A stretch of 23,618 bases of DNA from DAOTXK01 sp034435395 (GTDB lineage: Bacteria > Chloroflexota > Anaerolineae > Aggregatilineales > Ch27): contig DAOTXK010000406.1 in assembly GCA_034435395.1 (NCBI GenBank), forward strand, positions 1 through 23,618, in the 5' to 3' direction. Both the position numbers and the translations under genes were made by a program. Every line of letters begins with the position of its first letter. Positions within the stretch are counted from its first letter, which is position 1. The notes under the pieces are model-generated. The model was not told where the DNA came from. It did not search any database and worked only from the letters and a program-made list of their open reading frames with translations. Positions 6,580-11,902 of the stretch are shown piece by piece.

Positions 6580-7491
6580 ATGTTATCAACACGTAACGTC
6601 AAGAACCAGGTTCCAACCATAGCCATTCTGCTGGTGATTCTATCGGTTATGGTTTGGTATTTTGCCTGGAGTGACATAACTGCCCCCGAAGGTACCCCTG
6701 AAATGACCTTTGGCCTTGGGCTTGCCCTACTGGTTGTAGGTTTTCTCGCTGGGCTGTTAGGCGGATTGATCGGAACCGGTGGATGCAGCGTCATGCTTCC
6801 GGTGCTTCATTTCTGGATGGGGTATCCCGCGTCCATTGCTGTGGGTACCACCCTGTTCGCGGTCATCTTTACAGCCACTTCGGGTGGCTACGCACACCTG
6901 GTCAGGGGAAACCTGGACAAAAGGGCTGTGGCCTATTTAGGGGGGGCAGGCATTCTGGGAGTGATCCTGGGATCATGGATATTCACGTTTCTGGCCGATC
7001 AGTCCAAACTGCTGGGTTTGATCCTGGGGTTGATTTTCCTCTGGCCTGCCATGCGCATGATCTGGGAAGGGATCACACAGGCCAAACTTCCCCAGCGCGA
7101 GGGCAACACTATCTCAGGGCCAGCGTGGGGCTTTTCGCTCTTCGGTTTTACAGTGGGAGTGGCAACTGGCGTGGCTGGCTTGGGAGGCGGTTACGCTCTG
7201 GTTCCGGGGTTAATTTACCTTTTTGGTGCCCCTGTCTATATTACGATGGGAAGCTCATTGGCTACCATGATCCCGCTGGCAATCGTTGGTGGAGGTATCA
7301 AACTTTTCCAGGGGTATGTCGATCTGGGTGCGGGATTACTGCTGGCTGGGGGTACCATCGTAGGTGCGCAGATTGGTGCTGCCGTCATCAAACGATTCAA
7401 ACCCACCACCTTGAAACTGCTGTTTGGGATCTATTTCCTGTACGTGGCCGTGAAGTTTATAGCCGCCTTTGCAGGGATCAACATCTGGTAG
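6580..7491 (+). CDS. TSUP (TauE/SafE) family membrane transporter
   Basis: The protein has 303 residues with about eight membrane segments. The two TSUP half-motifs are present: AGLLGGLIGTGGCSVMLPVL (about 59-78) in the first half and ATGVAGLGGGYALVPGL in the second. Between them lie YPASIAVGTTLF and YAHLVRGNLD. The family moves sulfite, sulfonates or other organosulfur anions across the inner membrane, and the substrate here is unknown. GGAAAGGA precedes the ATG at a good distance. GC content and codon use differ from the flanking high-GC genes, and the gene lies inside the insert that breaks the DUF4258 gene, so it was acquired. It ends at its own terminator (7517-7563), which suggests it could be expressed independently. 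Confidence 0.88.
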   Translation: MLSTRNVKNQVPTIAILLVILSVMVWYFAWSDITAPEGTPEMTFGLGLALLVVGFLAGLLGGLIGTGGCSVMLPVLHFWMGYPASIAVGTTLFAVIFTATSGGYAHLVRGNLDKRAVAYLGGAGILGVILGSWIFTFLADQSKLLGLILGLIFLWPAMRMIWEGITQAKLPQREGNTISGPAWGFSLFGFTVGVATGVAGLGGGYALVPGLIYLFGAPVYITMGSSLATMIPLAIVGGGIKLFQGYVDLGAGLLLAGGTIVGAQIGAAVIKRFKPTTLKLLFGIYFLYVAVKFIAAFAGINIW

Positions 7492-7516
7492 AGGACAAAA
7501 TCTCCTACGTAACTGC

Positions 7517-7563
7517 GCAGCAGGCATGTAACCCTTATATGGATCCACATGTCTGCTGCTTTT
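7517..7563 (+). terminator. Intrinsic terminator after the TSUP gene
   Basis: GCAGCAGGCATGT (7517-7529) pairs with ACATGTCTGCTGC (7547-7559) over 13 positions with one G-U, a 17-base loop and a TTTTG tail. It starts 26 bases after the TSUP stop. Confidence 0.8.
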
Positions 7564-7762
7564 GTCGAGAAAAAGCATCGTGCTTATCTTACTGCTCGTC
7601 GGTGTATTGGTTGTGGCGATCTATTGGAAAGGACCAGTCGTCAAGGGCATTAGTGTTTGGGATGGAACCCCCTTGATCGATATCAAGCCCTATGTGCCTG
7701 AATTTGAGGTCAGGGCGAGGGTATGTACCGGCTGGTATGCCACTCGTGCCAATCAGGATTAA
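7562..7762 (+). pseudogene. Remnant resembling the C-terminal part of TrmO/TsaA tRNA methyltransferase
   Basis: The frame reads KGISVWDGTPLIDIKPYVPE, then FEVRARVCTGWYA and a TAA at 7760-7762. The DGTPLxDIKPYxPEF string is the hallmark near the end of the TrmO domain, which methylates threonylcarbamoyl-adenosine in tRNA. The part before it (SRKSIVLILLLVGVLVVAIYW) is hydrophobic, looks like a membrane segment, and does not align well with TrmO. Most of the N-terminal domain is absent, and the frame begins inside the tail of the TSUP terminator. I read it as a 5'-deleted fragment. A small anchored protein starting at TTG 7562 is less likely, since no ribosome site is seen. Confidence 0.5.
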
Positions 7763-7784
7763 ACAAAGAGGAAAGAGGCTCAAC

Positions 7785-7865
7785 ATGAAAATAGCAGTTA
7801 TCACCGAAGACGGTCAACTGTATACGAGCCGGCCCCTGATGAATGGGACGAGAGCTTCCGAGTGA
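7785..7865 (+). pseudogene. Truncated start of a NifX/NifB-type cofactor protein
   Basis: After AAAGAGGAAAGAGG, ATG 7785 reads MKIAVITEDGQL. This is the usual opening of dinitrogenase iron-molybdenum cofactor (NifX-like) proteins, which normally continue with an HFGRA segment. Here the frame runs into DUF4258 sequence after 12 codons and stops at 7863-7865. The good ribosome site and start suggest a real gene cut at the right edge of the insert. Confidence 0.5.
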
Positions 7866-7882
7866 GGTTACATGGTGAGTGA
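7817..7882 (+). pseudogene. DUF4258 gene, detached 3' end
   Basis: In the frame set by ACT at 7817 this reads TVYEPAPDEWDESFRVRLHGE and stops at TGA 7880-7882. VYEPxPxEW is the standard ending of DUF4258 domains, and it continues the 5' part that breaks off at KIIT (6516-6518). Its last 11 bases overlap the YgiT start at 7872, the tight coupling usual in such pairs. Confidence 0.75.
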
Positions 7883-8117
7883 GCAGCGGTGTTTGTATTG
7901 CCGGGGAAAACTTCAGCTTCAGCGTGTGACTCGCGCTCAGGAGTATCAGGGCCGCTGGATCGTGATCGAAAACCTGCCTGCCCTGGTGTGTCGCCAGTGC
8001 GGCGAGCGCTTCTACACACCCGAGGCACATGACCTGGTGGTTACGCTGCTCACCAGGCACGCGCTGCCCACGCGCACGGAGGAAATCGCCGTCTACGATG
8101 CCCAGGATGCGGCATAG
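7872..8117 (+). CDS. YgiT-type zinc-finger protein (putative antitoxin)
   Basis: The protein has 81 residues with two CxxC pairs: C7/C10 (CLYC) and C40/C43 (CRQCGERFYTPE). This is the zinc-binding half of MqsA/YgiT without the DNA-binding helix-turn-helix domain. Such short proteins typically lie directly after a DUF4258 gene and are presumed to neutralise it by binding. The start ATG has GAGG five bases upstream and overlaps the DUF4258 stop by 11 bases. With the partner gene broken in two ways, this antitoxin is an orphan. Its transcription from the repeat-1 promoter may be cut by the TSUP terminator inside the insert. The second 60-bp repeat begins at the last base of its stop codon. Confidence 0.8.
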   Translation: MVSEQRCLYCRGKLQLQRVTRAQEYQGRWIVIENLPALVCRQCGERFYTPEAHDLVVTLLTRHALPTRTEEIAVYDAQDAA

Positions 8118-8176
8118 GGGGCATCAGTTTTCCCCGTTCTGAGGCCCGATCCGGTATAATCGCCCCTCATGAGTGA
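8117..8176 (+). repeat. 60-bp direct repeat, copy 2: leaderless promoter of the methyltransferase
   Basis: Same sequence as 6182-6241 with two differences. TATAAT (8155-8160) lies 8 bases before the ATG at 8169, so the mRNA should begin at or within two bases of the start codon and lack a Shine-Dalgarno sequence. No good -35 is seen at 17 bases. Confidence 0.9.
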
Positions 8177-8927
8177 ACAGACACAGCCGCCACCGGTGCC
8201 GGTGGACGAATACGGCCAGCACTACTTTGAGCGTTACAACTACGCCGACCGCCCGCTGGGCCGGTTCAGCATGTACTGGTTCGCCCGCCGCTACTACGCG
8301 GCCCTGGTGCGCCGCTATGCGCCGCCGGGCGGCGAGTTGCTGGAGTTGGGCTGCGGGCTGGGCCATCTGCTCGGCCTGTTGCAGGATGACTTCGCCTGCA
8401 CCGGCATCGACCTGGCCGAGTACGCCGTGGCGCAGACCCGCCTCCACGCGCCCCGCGCCACCGCCCTGGTCAGGAGCGCCGACGACCTGAGCGCTTTCGC
8501 CGCTGGGCAGTTCAGCGCCGTGGTCGCCCTGCACCTGACCGAGCATCTGCCGGACCCCGCCGCCACCATCCGCCAGGTGAGCCGCCTCCTGAAGCCGGGC
8601 GGGCTGTTCCTGTTCGCCACGCCGAATCCCGTCTACCGCCTGCGCCGCTTCAAGGACCCGGCGACCGACGCCATCGGCAAAGACCCGACGCACATCAACT
8701 GCCAGCCGCCGGAGGTGTGGCGCGCCTGGACCGAGGCGGCGGGCCTGCGCGTGCTGCGGCACTTCGGCGATGGGCTGTGGGACGTGCCCTACCTGCCCGC
8801 GATCCCGAAGGCCGTGCAGTTTGCCGTATTCGGGCTGCCCGCGCTGGTCCAGGTGGTCACGCGGACGACCTTCACGCCGCTGAGCCTGGGCGTCAACCAG
8901 ATCGTGATCGCCCGCAAAGACCGGTAG
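8169..8927 (+). CDS. Class I SAM-dependent methyltransferase
   Basis: The protein has 252 residues. Motif I is LLELGCGLGHLLGLL (57-71), the acidic residue of motif II lies in CTGIDLAEYAV, and the post-core segment is RLLKPGGLFLFATPNP. This is a Methyltransf_11/UbiE-like Rossmann fold using S-adenosylmethionine in the cytoplasm. The acceptor is unknown; the aromatic N-terminal segment (YGQHYFERYNYADRPLGRF) is typical of methyltransferases near sugar or lipid modification genes. The ATG at 8169 is 8 bases from the TATAAT, so translation is probably leaderless. It lies immediately after the toxin-antitoxin remnant. Before that cassette arrived, the copy-1 repeat may have been its own promoter. 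Confidence 0.85.
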   Translation: MSEQTQPPPVPVDEYGQHYFERYNYADRPLGRFSMYWFARRYYAALVRRYAPPGGELLELGCGLGHLLGLLQDDFACTGIDLAEYAVAQTRLHAPRATALVRSADDLSAFAAGQFSAVVALHLTEHLPDPAATIRQVSRLLKPGGLFLFATPNPVYRLRRFKDPATDAIGKDPTHINCQPPEVWRAWTEAAGLRVLRHFGDGLWDVPYLPAIPKAVQFAVFGLPALVQVVTRTTFTPLSLGVNQIVIARKDR

Positions 8928-8979
8928 GCCGGGTCCGCTCGCGGGATGAGAGTCTGCTTGCGCCGGTTACCAGGAGAGG

Positions 8980-10278
8980 ATGCCGTTGTCCATGAACCGT
9001 ATTTTGTCCATTGTGAGGGTGGTGATCGCGCTCATCCTGAGTCTGGCGGTCGCCCCGCCCGTCCTGGCTCAGGGGGATATCACCCTGGTGTCCTACACCA
9101 GCGACGACATGGCCATCACCGGCGTCGTGCCGGAAGGATGGCTGGAAGTGGCCCCAGGGGCCTACGCCCGCAACAACAGCCGGACCGACCTGACGCTGAT
9201 CATCCAGCAGGCGGCGCGGGGCGTCAGCGGGGATGAGATCGCCGCCGTGCTGCTGCCCCGGCTCGGCCTGGAGGAGCTGCCGGAGGAAGCGAGCGCCCGC
9301 GAGAGCGAGACGCTGGCCTGGACGTTATACACGGTAGCCATCGACGTGCCGAATCTGGGCACAGTGCAGGTTGACCTGGCGCTGAGCGAGACCGAGAGCA
9401 CCACCTACCTCATCCTGCTACAGGCCCTGTCCGACGATTACGAGGCGCTGCACCAGGCCGTCTTCCTGCCCGCCGTGGACGCGCTGGCCCCCATCCACTA
9501 CGCCTGGGGGCCGGAGGAGCCGGAGGTAGCCCCGGAGACGGTGGAGGCCGCCCAACTCGTGCCGGAAGTGCTCGCCGTGCGTGACCACGACCCCAGCGCC
9601 TACACCCAGGGCCTGGTGTTTGACCAGGGACAGTTCTACGAGAGCACGGGGCTGCGGGGGGAATCCTCGCTGCGGCTGGTCGATCCCCAGAGCGGGGACG
9701 TGCTGCGCCGGATCGACATCGAGCCGCCGTACTTCGCCGAGGGGCTGGCCCTGGTGGGGGACCGGCTGATCCAGCTCACCTGGCAGGAGAACGTGGCGTT
9801 TGTATACGACCGGGATACCTTCGAGCAGGTTGGCACCTACGACTACGAAGGCGAGGGCTGGGGGCTGTGTTACGACGGGCAGTACCTGTACATGAGCGAC
9901 GGCACGCCGGTCATCGACATCCGCGACCCGGAGACGTTTGAGGTGCTCTACCGGGGCCAGGTGCTGCTCAGCGGCGTGCCCGTCCCGCGCCTTAACGAGC
10001 TGGAATGCGTCGGCGATTACCTCTACGCGAACGTGTGGCAGGCCGACATGATCCTGCAGATCGACAAAAGCAACGGCGCGGTGACCGCCATGATCGACGC
10101 CGCCGGGCTGCTGACCGAGGAGGAAACCGCCGCCCTGCCAAACCAGCAGCAGGACGTGCTTAACGGCATCGCCTACGACCCGGAAAACGACCGCTTCTAC
10201 ATCACCGGCAAACGCTGGCCGCACGTCTTCGAGGTCCGTTTCGTGGCGGCCCCGGAGGAGGCGGCGGGCAGCGAGTAG
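8980..10278 (+). CDS. Secreted glutaminyl-peptide cyclotransferase (beta-propeller type)
   Basis: The protein has 432 residues. Residues 1-30 form a signal peptide (hydrophobic 10-24, then APPVLA), with predicted cleavage before Q31. Residues 31-180 are an acidic domain I do not recognise. From about 195 the plant/bacterial glutaminyl cyclase signature appears in order: HDPSAYTQGLVF, YESTGLRGESSLR, EGLALVGDRLIQLTWQE, EGWGLCYDG, LNELECVGDYLYANVWQAD and LNGIAYDPENDRFYITGK. The enzyme turns N-terminal glutamine of exported proteins into pyroglutamate, protecting them from aminopeptidases. AGGAG lies just before ATG 8980; ATG 8992 in the same frame is an alternative. SDR2 follows after 56 bases and may be co-transcribed. 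Confidence 0.9.
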   Translation: MPLSMNRILSIVRVVIALILSLAVAPPVLAQGDITLVSYTSDDMAITGVVPEGWLEVAPGAYARNNSRTDLTLIIQQAARGVSGDEIAAVLLPRLGLEELPEEASARESETLAWTLYTVAIDVPNLGTVQVDLALSETESTTYLILLQALSDDYEALHQAVFLPAVDALAPIHYAWGPEEPEVAPETVEAAQLVPEVLAVRDHDPSAYTQGLVFDQGQFYESTGLRGESSLRLVDPQSGDVLRRIDIEPPYFAEGLALVGDRLIQLTWQENVAFVYDRDTFEQVGTYDYEGEGWGLCYDGQYLYMSDGTPVIDIRDPETFEVLYRGQVLLSGVPVPRLNELECVGDYLYANVWQADMILQIDKSNGAVTAMIDAAGLLTEEETAALPNQQQDVLNGIAYDPENDRFYITGKRWPHVFEVRFVAAPEEAAGSE

Positions 10279-10334
10279 GGGGGCGGTCGAGGCCCCTCTT
10301 GCGGCCAGCCATCAGGTCTGGGGAAGGGACCGTC

Positions 10335-11186
10335 ATGGGACGGCGATGGCTGTGGGGAAGCCTGGCGGTCGGCGGGGTATACGCGGCCTGGCGAGCGGGG
10401 CGTCGCCCGACGCCCGTCGATCGGCGCGGCAGGGTGGTGATCATCACCGGGGCGGCATCGGACATCGGGCGGGCCGCCGCCCAGGCCCTGGCCGCCGAGG
10501 GGGCGACGGTGGTGCTGGCGGACCGCTGCGCCGACGCCCTGGCCGCCGTCCGGGATGAACTGGCCGCCAGCGATGCCCCGGTCCTGGCCGCGCCGACCGA
10601 CCTCAGCCGCGACGCGGACGTGGACGCCCTGGTGAAGGTGGCCCTGGCCGCCGGTGGGCGGATCGACATCCTGGTTAACTGCGCCGCGCTGGACCTGGGC
10701 GGCCTGCTGCCGGAGAGCGATCCCGCCCGACTGCGGGCCATCGTCAGTGGGGACCTGTACGGGACGATCCGGCTGACGCAGGCCGTGCTGCCCGTCATGC
10801 GGCAGCAGGAGCCAGCCCGCCCTGGCTGGGCCGGCCACATCATCAACGTGGGCAGCCTGGCCGGTCTGGTCGGCACGCCGGGACGGTCGGTAACCAGCGC
10901 GTCCAGGGCCGCCCTGGCCGGTTTCACCGCCGCCCTGCGCCGGGAAGTGACGGGCGATGGTCTGCGCGTGACGCTGGTCCTGCTGGGGCTGAATCCCACG
11001 CCAGCGATCGCGGCGGCGGCCATCGTGGCGGCGGCCCGCTATGGGCGGCAGACGGTCATCGCGGGCGGGTGGCCCCTGCGGCTGGTCCTGTGGGCGGAGC
11101 GGCTGGCCCCGCCGCTGGTCGACCGCTACTGGCGCTGGGCCGTCACGCCGGCATATTACGAGTCCGTCCGCCGCCTGGGGGAGTGA
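10335..11186 (+). CDS. Membrane-anchored SDR paralogue lacking catalytic residues (probable pseudoenzyme)
   Basis: The protein has 283 residues and is clearly related to the SDR at 4314-5318: the same anchored N-terminus, RRPTPVDRRGRVVIITGA, LYGTIRLTQAVLPVM, GWAGHI and ALRREV. The cofactor loop is TGAASDIG (39-46), where the last glycine-rich position has D. NNAG has become NCAA (115-118). The catalytic asparagine is D140, the serine is kept (S174), the tyrosine is T187 and the lysine is R191. About 24 residues of the substrate loop, present in the paralogue after its TRTPMA, are missing. Normal dehydrogenase chemistry is therefore unlikely; a structural or NAD(P)-sensing role is a guess. The open, well-formed frame and GGGAAGGGA ribosome site argue against simple decay. 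Confidence 0.8.
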   Translation: MGRRWLWGSLAVGGVYAAWRAGRRPTPVDRRGRVVIITGAASDIGRAAAQALAAEGATVVLADRCADALAAVRDELAASDAPVLAAPTDLSRDADVDALVKVALAAGGRIDILVNCAALDLGGLLPESDPARLRAIVSGDLYGTIRLTQAVLPVMRQQEPARPGWAGHIINVGSLAGLVGTPGRSVTSASRAALAGFTAALRREVTGDGLRVTLVLLGLNPTPAIAAAAIVAAARYGRQTVIAGGWPLRLVLWAERLAPPLVDRYWRWAVTPAYYESVRRLGE

Positions 11187-11193
11187 CTCCCCC
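11177..11193 (+). terminator. Hairpin with the SDR2 stop codon in its loop
   Basis: GGGGGAG (11177-11183) pairs with CTCCCCC (11187-11193), and the three loop bases are the TGA stop codon. No T-tract follows, so this may be an RNA 3'-end or processing element and not an intrinsic terminator. Confidence 0.4.
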
Positions 11194-11275
11194 CGGTGGC
11201 CCGCCGCGCCGGGCACCAGTGACCAAAATCGTGGCATCTCACCGCCGTTTTTAATGGTTGCGCCGTCCGGTTTTG

Positions 11276-11284
11276 TGCTATACT
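11276..11284 (+). promoter_or_regulatory. Extended -10 promoter of the structured RNA locus
   Basis: TGC (11276-11278) followed by TATACT (11279-11284) is an extended -10. The best -35 candidate, TGGTTG (11255-11260), is 18 bases upstream and weak. The start would be near 11291. Confidence 0.5.
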
Positions 11285-11305
11285 GGTGACATCGTTGGGT
11301 TAGGG

Positions 11306-11322
11306 AAAGGAGGTGATCTAGC
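11306..11322 (+). promoter_or_regulatory. 17-base extended Shine-Dalgarno / anti-16S segment
   Basis: AAAGGAGGTGATCTAGC can pair without a gap to the common bacterial 16S 3' end (GCTGGATCACCTCCTTT), with a single G-U. A normal site uses 4-6 bases. GGAGGTG (11309-11315) can instead pair inside the RNA with CACCTCT (11359-11365) over 7 positions, or as GGAGGT with ACCTCC (11354-11359), so access to the ribosome could be switched. Confidence 0.6.
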
Positions 11323-11324
11323 TT

Positions 11325-11354
11325 ATGTTAGGTTCTAAGGGGGTGTCCCCGTAA
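11325..11354 (+). CDS. Nine-codon ORF after the extended ribosome site
   Basis: ATG 11325 reads MLGSKGVSP and stops at TAA 11352-11354. The GGAGG is 11 bases upstream, slightly long. The stop overlaps the AACCT hairpin at 11353, so a ribosome finishing here would disturb the hairpins that can hide its own binding site. It could be a leader peptide, or only a ribosome-loading device. Confidence 0.4.
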   Translation: MLGSKGVSP

Positions 11355-11506
11355 CCTCCACCTCTAGGTTGAGCGTGACCCGTTATGGGGACGCTCCCAC
11401 CCAATGGCTGGTTTGCAGCCGGACGGCCACAGGCCAATCCCCTGTGGCCGTTGCCGTTGTCGGCCCGGCGGCAAACGGGGCGGGCAGGGAGACGGGGGAC
11501 GTTAAC

Positions 11507-11557
11507 CCGAACCCGGGGGCGGGTATAACCGCGACGGGTTCAAAACCCGTCGTTCGG
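11507..11557 (+). other. tRNA-like three-way junction inside the RNA locus
   Basis: CCGAAC (11507-11512) pairs with GTTCGG (11552-11557). Inside are GCGG/CCGC (11519-11532, 6-base loop) and ACGGG-TTCAAAA-CCCGT (11534-11550), which has the 5-bp stem and 7-base TTCRA loop of a tRNA T arm. There is no anticodon arm or D arm and no CCA, so it is not a tRNA gene. Confidence 0.35.
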
Positions 11558-11745
11558 CGCGCCAGACCCGCGCCGGGGTTCGTCTCCGGCCCTGTGATGT
11601 TCCTCACCAGTCCCTTTAGCGGACCTGTCCAGCCCCAGCCGGAGGAACCTCCGGCGGCGAAAACGGCCTCCTCGCCGGAAAATGCGCCCATCATTGATCA
11701 AAAGGCGGTGGGTTCTCCCCCGCCACTGCCCACCCGGAACGAAGT

Positions 11746-11776
11746 GGCCCCGGCGGGGTAACCGGGGCCTTCTTCT
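11746..11776 (+). terminator. Intrinsic terminator closing the structured RNA locus
   Basis: GGCCCCGG (11746-11753) pairs perfectly with CCGGGGCC (11762-11769) over an 8-base loop and is followed by TTCTTCT. From here to 11902, downstream of cydB on the other strand, I see only AT-rich bases and no gene. Confidence 0.65.
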
Positions 11777-11902
11777 CCTCCCTCTCGCGAGGGACAGGCG
11801 GGGACTATCCGCCCGCAGGATGGTGGTCGCAGGGAATGGTGAAGCGATGACTGTTTAGATAACGTGATCTGTAATGATTATACTCTATCAAGTCGCCTTT
11901 GG

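Larger units (their letters stand above)
6520..7820. mobile_element. 1301-bp insertion splitting the DUF4258 gene
   Basis: The DUF4258 reading frame leaves at ACTG (6516-6519) and resumes at ACTG (7817-7820). Removing 6520-7820 restores KIIT-VYEPAPDEW. The insert is clearly poorer in GC than its surroundings. It carries a complete TSUP gene with its terminator, a 3' piece resembling trmO, and the start of a NifX-type gene. No transposase, integrase or clear terminal inverted repeat is visible, so it looks like a captured DNA fragment, not a classic insertion sequence. The 4-base ACTG could be a target duplication or microhomology. Confidence 0.7.
11291..11776 (+). ncRNA. Candidate structured RNA transcription unit of about 480 nt
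   Basis: No convincing protein gene fills 11187-11902; an open frame at 11369-11761 has low-complexity content and no ribosome site. The segment runs from an extended -10 promoter to an intrinsic terminator and is full of exact stems. These are GGGG/CCCC at 11340-11350; AACCT/AGGTT (11353-11357 with 11366-11370); GAGCGT/ACGCTC plus CCC/GGG (11371-11396); and GTTTGC/GCAAAC with GCCGG/CCGGC enclosing a 10-bp stem CGGCCACAGG (11411-11476). A T-arm-like hairpin lies at 11533-11551, and an 8-bp stem GCCGGAGG/CCTCCGGC at 11638-11655. Near its 5' end is a 17-base segment complementary to the 16S rRNA tail, then a 9-codon ORF. I could not match tmRNA, RNase P, SRP or 6S signatures. It may be a ribosome-interacting RNA or a long regulatory leader. 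Confidence 0.55.

Noticed and set aside
11507..11557. A true tRNA gene
   Set aside because: There are only about 51 bases, with no D arm, anticodon arm or CCA end; only the T-arm-like part fits.
11369..11761. 130-codon open frame in the 11.3-11.8 kb RNA locus
   Set aside because: It starts at TTG with no ribosome site, has P/A/G-rich low-complexity content, and overlaps many perfect hairpins better explained as RNA structure.
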